Assembly (NCBI GenBank): GCA_964526905.1
Contig: CAZGMN010000004.1
Span: forward strand, 1 to 37,461
Direction of reading: 5' to 3'
Length of the DNA: 37,461 bases
Source of the DNA: CAZGMN01 sp964526905
GTDB lineage: Bacteria; Acidobacteriota; Aminicenantia; Aminicenantales; Aminicenantaceae
Part shown: positions 24,192 through 34,313 of the stretch, in pieces
How positions within the stretch are numbered: the first letter of the stretch is position 1
Layout of the letters: the number at the start of each line of letters is the position of its first letter
Made by a program: the position numbers and the translations under genes
Notes under the pieces: generated by a model
The model's input: only the letters and a program-made list of their open reading frames with translations
What the model was told of the DNA's origin: nothing
The model's database searches: none

Positions 24192-25541
24192 ATGAAAGTC
24201 CTTTTAATCCAACCTCCTATTGAAGATTTCTACACAACGCCGATAAGGCTTTATCCTCTTGGCCTGCTCTACGCGGCAAAAGTTTTTGAGGATTCAGGCT
24301 GGAAGGTCGATATTCTGGATTGCCTCTCTCCGCTCAAGAAGAAACGAATGCCGATTCCAAAAAGCTTCGACTACTTGATCCCTTTCATGAAAAATCCCTA
24401 TTTCTTCAAGAATTATTACCGCTTTGGAATTGCCGATGAAGAAATCGTCTCAAGGATAAGAGCTTCTTCCCCTGATTTAATCGGCGTATCGTCTCAGTTC
24501 ACAGCTTATTATCAATGTGTCGAAGAGCTGGCGCGTCTCGTAAAAAAGAATTTCCGCCTTCCTATCTTCATCGGCGGAAACCACGGCACAGCTTTTCTTG
24601 AAGAAATCAAGCTCAGGACTCCAGATATTGACCACGTGCTCGCCGGTCCTGCAGAGGATTGTCTCCCGAAATTTATAAGCGAAATCGGATTTAATCCATT
24701 CAAAGAGCCTGTGGACTGGAAAAGGATGATGCCCAGCCATCATCTTCTGTCAGGGAATGCTTACAGAATCGGCAAGAAAAATTACGTTTCGATGGTCGCC
24801 AGCCGCGGCTGCCCCTATTCCTGCGAATTCTGCTCTGTGCACCTTATGTTTGGTCGGAAAATAAATTACCGCTCGACAGAGGAAGTCATCGAAGAAATGC
24901 GTTGGAATTATATTCATAAGAATGTACGCATTTTTAACTTTGAGGACGACAATCTATCCTTTGACAAGCAATGGTTTTTACAATTTTTAAAAGAAGTAAG
25001 CCGCGATTCAATCCTCAAGGAAATAGAGCTTACAGCCATGAACGGCATCTGTTATCCAACCCTGGATGATGAAATCCTGATTGCGATGCGCAGGTCCGGC
25101 TTTAAACAGCTCAATCTTTCTTTTGTGACCCAAAGCGCGGAACTCAAGAAGAAATATCATCGGCCCCATGCTCTTTATGATTTCGAAAGCCTCATCCACA
25201 CAGCGCAGAAACTCGGCTTCTTTATCACTGTCTATGTCATCATCGGCCTGCCTGATCAAACCTTTGAAGAGATAAAAACCAGCGTCGATTATCTTCTCGA
25301 ATTAGGAGTGCTTGTCGGACCTTCTGTCTTCTATCTCCCTCCGAGAAGCAAACTCTACGAAAGGCTGGAGCTTTCCCCTGAAATCAAGAATAACTGGAAC
25401 CTCTACCGCTCTTCGGCTTTTGCCCTGGAGACCGAGCACCTGAACCGCGCTCAGCTCATCGACCTTTTTTCCTACGCCAGGATGAAAAATTTGGAGAAGA
25501 GAATGTCTTCTCCCCTTATTCTACAAGCACAGTCAGATTAA
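24192..25541 (+). CDS. radical SAM protein with probable B12-binding domain
   Basis: The 449-aa protein starts with a Rossmann-like domain of the cobalamin-binding radical SAM type (about 1-165: MKVLLIQPP, then PLGLLYAAKVFEDSGWKVDILD, then SPDLIGVSSQF and IFIGGNHGT). The classic B12 DxHxxG motif is not evident. A radical SAM core follows with the cluster motif CPYSCEFC (Cys207, Cys211, Cys214) and a C-terminal barrel containing IIGLPDQTFEEI. Substrate is unknown; relatives include methyltransferases, anaerobic cyclases and thiomethylases. There is no Shine-Dalgarno near the ATG. The 3' end overlaps the convergent protease-inhibitor gene by 26 bp. Confidence 0.85.
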   Translation: MKVLLIQPPIEDFYTTPIRLYPLGLLYAAKVFEDSGWKVDILDCLSPLKKKRMPIPKSFDYLIPFMKNPYFFKNYYRFGIADEEIVSRIRASSPDLIGVSSQFTAYYQCVEELARLVKKNFRLPIFIGGNHGTAFLEEIKLRTPDIDHVLAGPAEDCLPKFISEIGFNPFKEPVDWKRMMPSHHLLSGNAYRIGKKNYVSMVASRGCPYSCEFCSVHLMFGRKINYRSTEEVIEEMRWNYIHKNVRIFNFEDDNLSFDKQWFLQFLKEVSRDSILKEIELTAMNGICYPTLDDEILIAMRRSGFKQLNLSFVTQSAELKKKYHRPHALYDFESLIHTAQKLGFFITVYVIIGLPDQTFEEIKTSVDYLLELGVLVGPSVFYLPPRSKLYERLELSPEIKNNWNLYRSSAFALETEHLNRAQLIDLFSYARMKNLEKRMSSPLILQAQSD

Positions 25542-25962
25542 AAGTCCAGACTTTCTTTTCGCCGCCCTCCCAAGGCCGCCCGTATTCGAGATAAACAGTG
25601 CTCATACCCGGCCTTAATGCCTTGAAAGTCCAAACCTCCTTTCCGCCAGCGCCAGTTTGATTGGACTCAGGGGGCAGGAATTTATGATCTGTCTGTTGTA
25701 AAACAGCTTGGTCACTAATCTGCGCCAATTCTGACCAGCAACAACCCGTTGTGGGATTTGAGAATAAAACAACGGTAAGCTCGCCGCCACTGCCGATCTT
25801 GACGCTCCCTGAATATTGAGGCTGCTTTGTAAAATCTTCATAGCCAAGCTCAACTTTTACATCACGCAAGAAATCATAATCTGAAGAAGAACAGCAGTTG
25901 AAGATTGTTATCGTCGCTATAAATAAAGAATAAATAAGAGCTGATCTTATTTTCAATTTCAA
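25516..25962 (-). CDS. chagasin-like (I42) protease inhibitor lipoprotein
   Basis: The 148-aa protein has an N-terminal hydrophobic segment ending IFNCC (Cys23), a plausible though atypical lipobox with Asn at -1. Then comes a chagasin fold with all three inhibitory loops: NPTTGCCW (69-76), GAGG (104-107) and RPW (129-131). Chagasin-family proteins block papain-like cysteine peptidases. The start is a TTG at 25962; a second TTG two codons later fits better with an AAGGGA ribosome binding site. It overlaps the convergent radical SAM gene by 26 bp. No cysteine peptidase target is encoded in the window. Confidence 0.82.
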   Translation of the reverse strand: MKLKIRSALIYSLFIATITIFNCCSSSDYDFLRDVKVELGYEDFTKQPQYSGSVKIGSGGELTVVLFSNPTTGCCWSELAQISDQAVLQQTDHKFLPPESNQTGAGGKEVWTFKALRPGMSTVYLEYGRPWEGGEKKVWTFNLTVLVE

Positions 25963-26140
25963 ATTCCCTTACTTACGTTTTAAAGGATAAAAATTCCTTT
26001 TTACATTCGATGGCCGTTCATACATCTTTTCTCTGATTCTTCGCTTCTCCCACCTGAAAAAATGATAAATCTTCATTCGCAGGAATGTCAAGAATGAAAA
26101 ATTCATAAGAGAATGCCTATCCTAAAAAGCAACAAAGGCC

Positions 26141-26169
26141 TTCATTATCTGCTTCTAAATAATTATAAT
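26141..26169 (+). promoter_or_regulatory. putative promoter of the propeller-kinase pair
   Basis: A perfect TATAAT (26164-26169) has TTCATT (26141-26146) 17 nt upstream. The predicted leader is about 16 nt and contains AAAGG. The -35 box is poor. Confidence 0.45.
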
Positions 26170-26191
26170 AACCATCAAAGGCATAACAAAA

Positions 26192-27208
26192 ATGCGCAAC
26201 TTTGTCTTTTTAATCAGCCTATGCTTTTTAATAAATTGTGCTTCTGAAAAATCATCGGTCAACTCTCCTCTATCTCCGTCCGAGATAAAAAAACTATCAG
26301 CGGCGAAAAGAATCGAAGATATTTTTGAAAAAGCATTAGAAATACAGCTTTCGACAAGTCCGGACTCGGCGATCAAGTTGATCACCGATATGGAGATAGC
26401 TTCGAAAGGGAATTTCATCATTGCCGACGGCTGGCAAAGGAAAGGAGTGTTCATCTTTGCTGCTGACGGCCAATTCGTCAAAGAGCTGGGCAAACAAGGA
26501 CAGGGACCGGGAGAGTACTCAACTCCTGTCAGCGTCTCTATAAACAGCAAGCATGAAATCTATGTGGCAGATTATCTGAGCAACCGAATAAATATTTATA
26601 ACGAAAACTTAATTTTTAAAAAATTTATTATCTGTAAACCGAGAATACATCATTTTATTCACCTCAACAGCCAGGATGAAATCTTTATATACACAGGGAC
26701 AATAAATCCCTTCCGCCCAGTAATCTTTGATACTATTCATAAATACAGCGACCGGGGCGAGGAAATCCTCTCATTTGCCCCTCTTCCTCAAGAAGTTCTG
26801 AAGGTCAAGTTCTCAGCGGTTCAAGACGGAATGACTATTGATAAAGATGGCTTCATCTATGAGATGAACCCTCTGCTCTATAGAATCCGAAAATTTTCAG
26901 GCCAAGGAAAGCTTATTAAAGAATTTTCACGCAAGACGGGCCTTTTCAAATTGGTCACAAAGGAAGGAGATACCCCGATCATTGTCTACGGCCCTTATTA
27001 CCTTGAAAAAGGTCTGATCATCGCCCAGGTCAGTGAGCATCTCGAAATTTATGATACGGAAGGCAATTTCATTGTCGGCGAATTGCCGTTCAAACACAGG
27101 ATAATCGCCACCAAGGGCAATGGTTTTTATATTGAACAATGGGAAGAAAAAGAAGCTCTGGAAAATCTGCCCAATCCGAAGCTAACCTGTCATAAGCTGA
27201 AAATATGA
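26192..27208 (+). CDS. six-bladed beta-propeller lipoprotein
   Basis: The 338-aa protein has a lipoprotein signal (MRNFVFLISLCFLINC, lipidated Cys16) and an NHL/6-bladed propeller body: blades such as GNFIIADGWQRKGVFIFAADGQFVKELGKQGQGPGEYSTPVSV and HEIYVADYLSNRINIYNENL have the G-x-x-Y/I-V-A-D pattern of NHL repeats. Such proteins are common as predicted outer-membrane or periplasmic lipoproteins in Bacteroidota and related phyla; ligands are unknown. It overlaps the following kinase gene by 4 bp (ATGA). The two are therefore co-translated, although one is exported and the other cytoplasmic. Confidence 0.8.
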   Translation: MRNFVFLISLCFLINCASEKSSVNSPLSPSEIKKLSAAKRIEDIFEKALEIQLSTSPDSAIKLITDMEIASKGNFIIADGWQRKGVFIFAADGQFVKELGKQGQGPGEYSTPVSVSINSKHEIYVADYLSNRINIYNENLIFKKFIICKPRIHHFIHLNSQDEIFIYTGTINPFRPVIFDTIHKYSDRGEEILSFAPLPQEVLKVKFSAVQDGMTIDKDGFIYEMNPLLYRIRKFSGQGKLIKEFSRKTGLFKLVTKEGDTPIIVYGPYYLEKGLIIAQVSEHLEIYDTEGNFIVGELPFKHRIIATKGNGFYIEQWEEKEALENLPNPKLTCHKLKI

Positions 27209-27759
27209 GAGCATCCATACCCAAAGGTAAAGAATGGCCCGTCATCCAGATTATCGGGCTGCCCGGCGCAGGCAAAACGACTTTGGCAAATAAACTCGCT
27301 AAAAAATTTAAAATCCCGATTTATCGCATCGGAGCCTATCGCTCAAAATTTCCGATGTCTGCAGAAGGCGAAGCTGATGCTTGGCTGGCGTTGTTTCGAG
27401 AGCTGTCGAAGCGCGGATGGAAAAATTGCATCTTAGAAACATCGGGCTTAAACGCAAGGGAATGCTTTTTGCGGGCGGCTTTTCCCTTTTTGAGAATAAT
27501 CACTATAAAACTCATCTGTCAAAGAAAGGTTCTTTACTCCAGAATAGATAAAAAATCGAAAAGAGAAGAAGGCACTGAATGGCTATTCAGCTCATCATTT
27601 CACGATAAATACGAATTTACCAAAAAAATGTTCAAGCATTTTAAGAAAAAGCCTGCAGAAATAATAATTGACACCACCGGGCTTGGCCCAACACAGGTAT
27701 TTAAAATTGCTTTAAAAAAAATAAAGGGTTTTATGAAATACGTGTCAACTGACTTATAA
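27205..27759 (+). CDS. small P-loop kinase-like NTPase
   Basis: The 184-aa protein has a Walker A GLPGAGKTT (18-26), an aspartate/threonine-bearing strand (IIIDTTGLG, about 153-161) and a basic lid region (SRIDKKSKREEG). The fold is that of the adenylate/shikimate kinase or zeta-toxin group. The phosphate acceptor cannot be told. The start overlaps the propeller gene stop (ATGA). It lies just before a convergent beta-galactosidase gene with 141 bp between. Confidence 0.7.
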   Translation: MRASIPKGKEWPVIQIIGLPGAGKTTLANKLAKKFKIPIYRIGAYRSKFPMSAEGEADAWLALFRELSKRGWKNCILETSGLNARECFLRAAFPFLRIITIKLICQRKVLYSRIDKKSKREEGTEWLFSSSFHDKYEFTKKMFKHFKKKPAEIIIDTTGLGPTQVFKIALKKIKGFMKYVSTDL

Positions 27760-27900
27760 AAAGCTAATTTAAAAAATTCATTTTCTTAATTTCAAGCCTG
27801 AAGAGCAAAATCGGAGCTCATATATTCGATAAGCTAAGATTTCTATGCTCCTCCAAATCCCTAACGGCCTCCTTTTAACGCGGCATCATTCCTAAAAATC

Positions 27901-30900
27901 TCAGTAAAGCAATTTTACCTTGCTTAAAGACATCGGGTCGTCAGCGCCGCCGATTGGACGCAGGCGGATTTTCCATGAATAATCCTTAGCCGGCAGGAGA
28001 TACTGGGGATGGGGCTTTGCTCCCCAGGAATCATCGCCGCCCACTCCCATCTGTTTATAATCTAAATTGACGGCCACAAAATCCCTCTTAGCAATATCAG
28101 CCGGATGCTTGCTGCCCCGGCTTTCTAAGGTCAAATCCTCCACAGTATAAGGAAGCACGGAAAACTCAATAAGCGGCAAGCCGACTGCCAATAGACCTGT
28201 GCCCTCCTGATTGCTGACCGCCACCCAGCGGACGTCTGTCCTGTTTCCGTATTCCTGAGGGCTGACGTAAGGGATAATCATCTCCTCAACGCTCGCTCCA
28301 TAGACTCCGACAAAGGCGCTCGTCTTCCGGTCGCAGTAATTCTCGTGCGGGCCTCTTCCATACCAGTTTATTTGTCTGAAGCCTTGAGGCATGGCCAATT
28401 TCATCCCCAGCCGAGGTATCTCCGGAAGCTTTTCAGCTTGGGGACGAAAGTCGTTTTCGATAATGACATCTCCACTTCCCAAAACGATATAGCTGAGGCG
28501 ATGCTTTGCCGGGACGTCAACCAAAGTCCAATCGACATCGACTCTGACTTCACTAGGATTAACCTGCTCTATCCGCAAGCCATCAAGATTCCTGTGCTCG
28601 CCTGCCTTGCGCCACAGAGCACAGCGCTTGTGCATTCCATTGCCAAAGTCGTTGTCAGTCGGAGCTCGCCAGAAATTGGGCTCAGGCGCCTGCTCGATGA
28701 GTTCTGTTCCCTTAAAATTGAAAGAGGTCATTAAGCCGCTCTTTTTGTCGAATCTCACAGAAAAATTATCACCCGAGACCGTTGCCTCAAACTCATTCTG
28801 GACAAGCTTTAATCCCGGCAGAGAAGAGGAAGCCGTGCCAGCAACCTCAGCTTCAAGCGGCAGCTTCAACTGTTCGCTGGCCACGACATATCCACGCGGA
28901 ATAAGAGGCGCATCCTCAGTGGTCTTGACGCTGAAATTGAGGAAATACTCTGCGCCTGTCTTCGGCGCAATCGAGGGCATTTCGAGCCTGAAGCTCTTGC
29001 TGCTGTGCGCTGCGATATCAGGCCTTGAAATAACGCCCTTAGCAACTTCTTTAGCGTCGGCCACGACTTGCCACTCGAGGTCAAAGCGGCTGAGGTTGAT
29101 AAAGTCGTATTTGTTGTCGACTTCGACTTGACCGGACTTCAAGTCAACTGGCTTTATCTTCACATACTGATAGACCTTCCTCACCTCCCAGAGAGCAGGA
29201 TGGGGAGTGCGGTCAGGAGCGACAAGCCCGTTGCAGCAGAAGTTCTGGTCGCTGGGTATATCAGGCGGCCCATAATCGCCGCCAAAGGCCCAGAAGCGCT
29301 CTCCTTTCTCATTGACCTTGGCAAATCCCTGGTCAACCCAGTCCCAGATAGACCCTCCCTGCAGCTGCTCATATTTTTCAATGACATCCCAGTAATCCTG
29401 GAGGTTGCCCGTGCTGTTTCCCATGGAATGGGCATACTCGCACATGATCAGAGGCCGGGTTTGCTCCTGGCTGGCATAAGCTTCAAGCTCGGCGATATCA
29501 GAATACATGGGGCAGACGATATCTGTGTGCGGCCGCAGCCCGGCCCGCTCATAATGCACTGGCCGCGATTTGTCCCGCTGATGAATCCAGGCTGATGTTG
29601 CCTCGAAGTTAACGCCGTCGCCGGCTTCATTTCCCAGAGACCAGATGATCACTGACGGATGATTCTTGTCCCTTTCGACCATCCTCATCGTCCGGTCAAG
29701 ATGAGCAGGCCCCCACTCTGGATTCTTGGCCAGGCTTTTCTCCCTATATCCCATGCCGTGCGACTCGATGTTGGCCTCATCGATGAGATAGAGTCCATAC
29801 TCGTCGCAAAGCTCATACCATCTCGGGTCGTTCGGATAATGGCTTGTCCGGACAGTGTTGATGTTGGACTGCTTCATCAGACTTATATCCTTGACCATGG
29901 ATTCTTCGGAGATAACGTGGGCAGTGTATGGGTCATGCTCATGGCGGTCCACGCCTTTGATCAAGACGGGAACGCCGTTGACCAGCAAACGGCCATTTTT
30001 AATCTCCACCTTCCTGAAGCCAAGCTTGCAGCCCGCAACTTCAGTCAACTTGTTGTCTTTATCCTTAAGCTGGAGAAGCAGCGAATATAAGTCAGGAGTT
30101 TCAGCCGACCACCTCTTAGGATTTTTAACCATTTGCTCAAAAGAAACATCCGCCTTCTCTTTTTTATTGATGTCCACAGATTTGGTTTCGGAGACGACAA
30201 CCTTCTTTTGGGCGTCAAAAAGCTGCAGCTCAAGCTTGAACTTGCCTGCCTTGAGCTCAGGCATATTATTCTTTAGCTCAACGTTGACCGAGAGCTTGCC
30301 GTTTGAGTAATTCTCATCCAAATCAGCGACAGCGAAAAAGTCCCGGATTCGGACTTTGGGAGCGGCATAGAGGTAGACATCGCGCTCGATGCCTGAGATG
30401 CGCCAGAAGTCCTGGCATTCGAGGTAGGAGCCGTCCGACCAGCGGTAGACCTCCAGGGCAACAGAGTTTTCGCCCTTCTGGAGATAAGGCGTGATGTCCC
30501 ATTCTGCCGGCGTCTTGGAATCCTGCTGTATCCGACCTTCTGCCCGTTCACCCAGACATAGAAGGCAGACTTGACCGCGCCAAAATGAAGGAAGACTTCC
30601 ATATCTCGCCAATTTCCGGGAATAACGAAGGTTCGACGGTAGGAGCCGACAGGATTGTGGTCATGGGGAATGTGAGGCGGGTCGGGGTGCCTTGTGAATT
30701 CATAAGAGCTGTTGACATAGATGGGAAATCCGTAGCCCTGAAGCTCCCAGTTTGAGGGGACGGCTATCTCCTTCCAGGAGCTGAGATCATAATCCGGCTT
30801 GTAAAAATCAAGCGGGCGGTCTTCAGGCTTGCTCACCCAGTTGAACTTCCACATCCCGTTCAAGGATTTGTAAAAAGGAGAATTCTTTTTGTCGTTTTTC

Positions 30901-31058
30901 AGGGCAGAATCGATGTCAGGAAAAGGAACAAAGGTGGCGTACGGCTCTTCCTTATTCTGGTTGAACATCCATGGATTTTCCCAGTCATTCGGTTGATTCT
31001 GTCCGCCAGAAAAGGCGATAAAAAATAGAACTCCAATCACGGCCAATGTTGCTCTCAT
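27901..31058 (-). CDS. lacZ: secreted LacZ-type beta-galactosidase, interrupted by a frameshift
   Basis: A GH2 enzyme of 1052 aa if one base is restored. Domains in order: signal peptide (MRATLAVIGVLFFIAFSGG), sugar-binding jelly roll, Ig-like domain, TIM barrel with acid/base Glu in IIWSLGNEAGDG and nucleophile Glu in PLIMCEYAHSMGNSTG, then a second Ig-like domain and the Bgal_small_N domain. The frame breaks at 30524/30525: the sequence reads VGYS then RIPRR, while one extra base after the Ser codon gives VGYSQDSKTPAEWDITPYL, the family sequence. Downstream the frame is intact for about 870 codons. The ATG at 31058 has AAGGAG 7 nt before it (31066-31071). A longer ORF start at 31127 lacks such support. 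It may be a sequencing error or a recent pseudogene. Confidence 0.9.
30524..30525 (-). other. single-base deletion (frameshift) in the beta-galactosidase gene
   Basis: On the minus strand the sequence is GGATACAGC then AGGATTCC. Insertion of one C between them restores Y-S-Q-D-S-K-T and joins the 5' frame to the 3' frame. The remaining length is 3n+2, which agrees with one lost base. Confidence 0.85.
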
Positions 31059-31369
31059 CTCTATTCTCCTTCCTTCTTTATTTTCAATTGTTTTTATCAA
31101 GAAACGGATGGAAAAAGTTCCTTTCAAAAAATAACCTAAGAGCTTTTCAGCTTCTTATGAATTCCTTCACAGCTCCTAATATATTAAAGGCGAATTTGAT
31201 GTCAAACACAACTTCATTTCCCAGGCAACGCTCAGACATTGAAAGTTATCCCTGCCACCCCAATTGGCGTCTGTCCTCGTCCATTAAAAGTAAAGTGAAC
31301 TATTGCCTGTTATGGTCTGATAATCATATAATTCATCCTTATGTTGACTTAAGTTTTTTAAGGATTTCG
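31059..31369. other. 311-bp divergent intergenic region
   Basis: This lies between the start codons of the beta-galactosidase (minus) and the P-type ATPase (plus). It contains the ribosome binding sites of both, and the ATPase promoter at 31303-31332. No convincing promoter for the beta-galactosidase gene and no extra ORF were seen. The frame of the ATPase stays open leftwards to 31046 but without coding character. Confidence 0.6.
31303..31332 (+). promoter_or_regulatory. sigma70-type promoter of the P-type ATPase gene
   Basis: TTGCCT (31303-31308), an 18-nt spacer and a perfect TATAAT (31327-31332). The predicted +1 near 31339 gives a leader of about 31 nt with AAGGA shortly before the ATG at 31370. 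Confidence 0.6.
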
Positions 31370-34090
31370 ATGGCAGAAACTCACTGGCATCTCGCTAAAG
31401 CTGCTCGGGTTCTGAAGGAGCTTGAGACCGATTCCAGCCGCGGTTTGACAAAAGCTCAGGCCAAAGAGCGCCTTGAAAGATACGGCTACAACGAGCTCAA
31501 GAAAGAAGAAAAGGTCTCTCCTTTTCTCATATTCATCAATCAATTCAGGAATATCCTGATCATCATCCTCCTCATTGCCACCGCCCTTTCTTTCCTCATC
31601 GGAGAAGTCATTGATGGACTGATCATAGCCGCTATTGTTATCCTGAGCACGCTTCTCGGCTTTATCCAGGAATACAGGGCAGAGCGGGCAATCGAAGCTT
31701 TAAAAAAGATGCTCTCTCCGACGATAACAGTCCTGAGGGAGGGAAGGGAAGAAGACGTCCTCTCCAGGGAACTCGTCCCCGGAGATATCCTGCTCCTTGA
31801 GGCGGGGGACAAGATTCCTGCTGATGCCAGAATAATCGAAGAACAATCCTTGCAATGCGATGAAGCCACCTTGACCGGAGAATCCGCCCCGGTGATGAAA
31901 GACGCTCAGCCGCTCGAAAAGGATGTTCCCGTATTTGATAGAAAGAACATGGTCTTTGCCGGCACAATTGTCACCTACGGCAGAAGCAAGGCCGTTGTCA
32001 CCTCGACAGGAATGAAGACCGAGTTTGGCAAGATTGCCGAAGAAGTGACTTTGGCCGAGCCAAAGAAGACTCCGCTTGAGAAAAGGACAGCAGAAATCGG
32101 CAAATGGCTGGGCATTATTTCCCTGGGCATCTGTTTTCTTGTTGCCGGAATAAGCATCGCGAGAGAAGCCCTGACTGGCAAACTCGATATTCAATTTATC
32201 ATCTCGATGGTAATGTTTGCCGTCGCCCTGGCTGTGGCAGCTGTCCCTGAAGCATTGGCTGCCATCGTCACCGGAGCTCTTGCCATCGGCATGCACCAGA
32301 TGGCCAGGAGAAATGCCCTGGTGAGAAAAATGCCTGCTGTTGAGACGCTGGGCTGCACGACTGTCATCTGCTCGGATAAGACGGGGACGCTGACCAAAGG
32401 AGAGATGACAGTCAGAAAGATATTCACCGCAGGAACGCTGATTGAGGTCATGGGCGCGGGTTATGAGCCGGCCGGAGAGTTTAAAGGGAAGGATATAGCC
32501 CTGGCTAAGAATAGCCAATCCTTCCGGATGCTTCTCCAGGGCGCTCTTCTCTGCAATGACGCTTCTTTAATTGAAGAGGAGGGGAAGTGGTTTATTAAAG
32601 GCGACCCTACAGAGGGAGCTCTGATCGTCGCTGCGGCAAAAGCCGGTTTTCATCGAGCCGAAGTCAGGCTCGAGAATCCAAGAATCGGAGAGGTCCCTTT
32701 CAGCTCGGAAAGAAAATTGATGACCACCGTCCATCGAAGTCAGGGCCATAAAATGATTGCTTACACGAAGGGTGCTCCTGAAGTGGTGCTGAAAAGGTGC
32801 ACTCATATCCTTGATGACGGCGGAATGAGAGAGCTCACCGAATCAGAGAGAGATCAGATCTTAAAGACCAACGACCAAATGGCTCAGGATGCCTTGAGAG
32901 TTCTCGGAATCGCTTACAGAGAGCATTCTGAGGGAATCGAAGTCTTTGAAGAAGAGATTGAGAAGGAGATGGTCTTCCTCGGCCTTATGGGAATGATGGA
33001 CCCGCCCCGGAAAGAGGCCATCGAGGCGGTAAAGGTCTGCAAGGATGTGAAAATCAAGACAATCATGGTCACCGGCGATTATGAAGCCACGGCTGTGGCT
33101 ATAGCCAAAGAAATTGGCATTTATCATCAGGGCGACTGGGTGCTTAGCGGTGAGAAATTAGAAAAGATTCCTGAGGAGGAATTCAGCAGGATTGTGGACA
33201 AGGTGACAGTCTATGCCCGGGTCTCGCCCATCGACAAGCTGAAGATTGTCAAGGCCTGGATGAATAGAGGAGAAGTCGTGGCCGTGACCGGAGACGGCGT
33301 CAACGACGCCCCGGCCCTCAAGCATGCCGATATCGGCATCGCCATGGGCATCACAGGCACGGATGTCACCAAGGACGCCTCAGATATGGTTCTGAGTGAC
33401 GACAACTTTGCCACCATCGTCAAAGCCATCGAGCGCGGAAGATGGATTTACGATAATATAAAGAAATACCTGACTTATCTCCTCAGGTGCAACATCACCG
33501 AAGTGGCTGTTATCGGCGGGATTGTGCTTGCTTTGGGCCCTGCCTCCCTTCCTTTGCTCCCAGCCGCAATATTGTATATCAATCTGGCGACAGATGGGCT
33601 TCCTGCACTCGCCCTCGGAGTCGCTCCTCCAGACCCAGACCTAATGCGGAGGCCTCCAAGGAATCCGAAGGAGAGTGTCTTTTCTTGGGAAGTCATGGCC
33701 TTTATCCTCATGGCCCTGGTCGTTGAAATCCCGTTCTTCTACTTTATTTTTTTTCATGACCTTACAGACATCACCGTGGCGCGGACAGAAATATTTTTCT
33801 TGTTCATCATTACCGAGCTCATTATTGCTTTAAACTTCAGGTCCTTAAAATTCAGTATATTCAAGGTGCCTCCCCACAGATGGCTCATAATGGCCATGAC
33901 CTGGGAATTGATTTTAATTTCTGTATTGATTCAGATTCCATCTGTCCGCAATTCTTTCGGCATCATAAAACCTTCTGCCGAAGGCCTGGAGATCATCCTC
34001 GGCTACTGTATTTTTGTCTTCATCTCGATGGAAGTGGTGAAAGCAATCTTCAGGAGGAAGCCCGCCACCAGAAATAGGCTATCCTCTTAG
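31370..34090 (+). CDS. calcium-type cation-transporting P-type ATPase
   Basis: From the ATG at 31370 the product is 906 aa and begins MAETHWHLAKAARVLKELETD, the cation-ATPase N-domain. Motifs are TGES (169-172), the phosphorylation site DKTGTLT (Asp336), KGAPE, and GDGVNDAPALKHADIGIAMG. Ion-site residues match P2A Ca2+ pumps: PEAL in M4 (293-296), Asn and Glu in CNITEV of M5, and NLATDGLPA in M6. It probably exports Ca2+ from the cytoplasm. Upstream in-frame codons (31046-31369) overlap the promoter and the start of the divergent gene and look non-coding. The Lys-Pro-rich C terminus is short. Confidence 0.92.
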   Translation: MAETHWHLAKAARVLKELETDSSRGLTKAQAKERLERYGYNELKKEEKVSPFLIFINQFRNILIIILLIATALSFLIGEVIDGLIIAAIVILSTLLGFIQEYRAERAIEALKKMLSPTITVLREGREEDVLSRELVPGDILLLEAGDKIPADARIIEEQSLQCDEATLTGESAPVMKDAQPLEKDVPVFDRKNMVFAGTIVTYGRSKAVVTSTGMKTEFGKIAEEVTLAEPKKTPLEKRTAEIGKWLGIISLGICFLVAGISIAREALTGKLDIQFIISMVMFAVALAVAAVPEALAAIVTGALAIGMHQMARRNALVRKMPAVETLGCTTVICSDKTGTLTKGEMTVRKIFTAGTLIEVMGAGYEPAGEFKGKDIALAKNSQSFRMLLQGALLCNDASLIEEEGKWFIKGDPTEGALIVAAAKAGFHRAEVRLENPRIGEVPFSSERKLMTTVHRSQGHKMIAYTKGAPEVVLKRCTHILDDGGMRELTESERDQILKTNDQMAQDALRVLGIAYREHSEGIEVFEEEIEKEMVFLGLMGMMDPPRKEAIEAVKVCKDVKIKTIMVTGDYEATAVAIAKEIGIYHQGDWVLSGEKLEKIPEEEFSRIVDKVTVYARVSPIDKLKIVKAWMNRGEVVAVTGDGVNDAPALKHADIGIAMGITGTDVTKDASDMVLSDDNFATIVKAIERGRWIYDNIKKYLTYLLRCNITEVAVIGGIVLALGPASLPLLPAAILYINLATDGLPALALGVAPPDPDLMRRPPRNPKESVFSWEVMAFILMALVVEIPFFYFIFFHDLTDITVARTEIFFLFIITELIIALNFRSLKFSIFKVPPHRWLIMAMTWELILISVLIQIPSVRNSFGIIKPSAEGLEIILGYCIFVFISMEVVKAIFRRKPATRNRLSS

Positions 34091-34313
34091 AAAATTTTCT
34101 CTCTAAGTTCTTCCAAACCCAAACCGCAGATCGATAACGAAAAGAAAGTTGCTTTATCGCATCGCTGGTTCCATATTTTGAAGGCACAATATTTTATTCA
34201 CAGATGACCATAATTCATGTTGATTTCTGCATATGAATCAAGTTTTATGTCCGTCTAATTGCTCCTTCATTCATATTACTTATTCTAATTGAAGCTTTGA
34301 TTAGCGTGCAGCC
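34091..34313. other. A/T-rich intergenic region between convergent genes
   Basis: The ends of the P-type ATPase and S8 peptidase genes face each other here. No good terminator hairpin, ORF or repeat was found by eye. Confidence 0.5.

Noticed and set aside
28345..30494. Several plus-strand ORFs of 60-175 codons across the beta-galactosidase gene
   Set aside because: They are shadows of the GH2 coding frame with no recognisable domains.
31046..31369. 108-residue N-terminal extension of the P-type ATPase
   Set aside because: It overlaps the divergent gene start and the promoter, has no family similarity, and the cation-ATPase N-domain starts at 31370.
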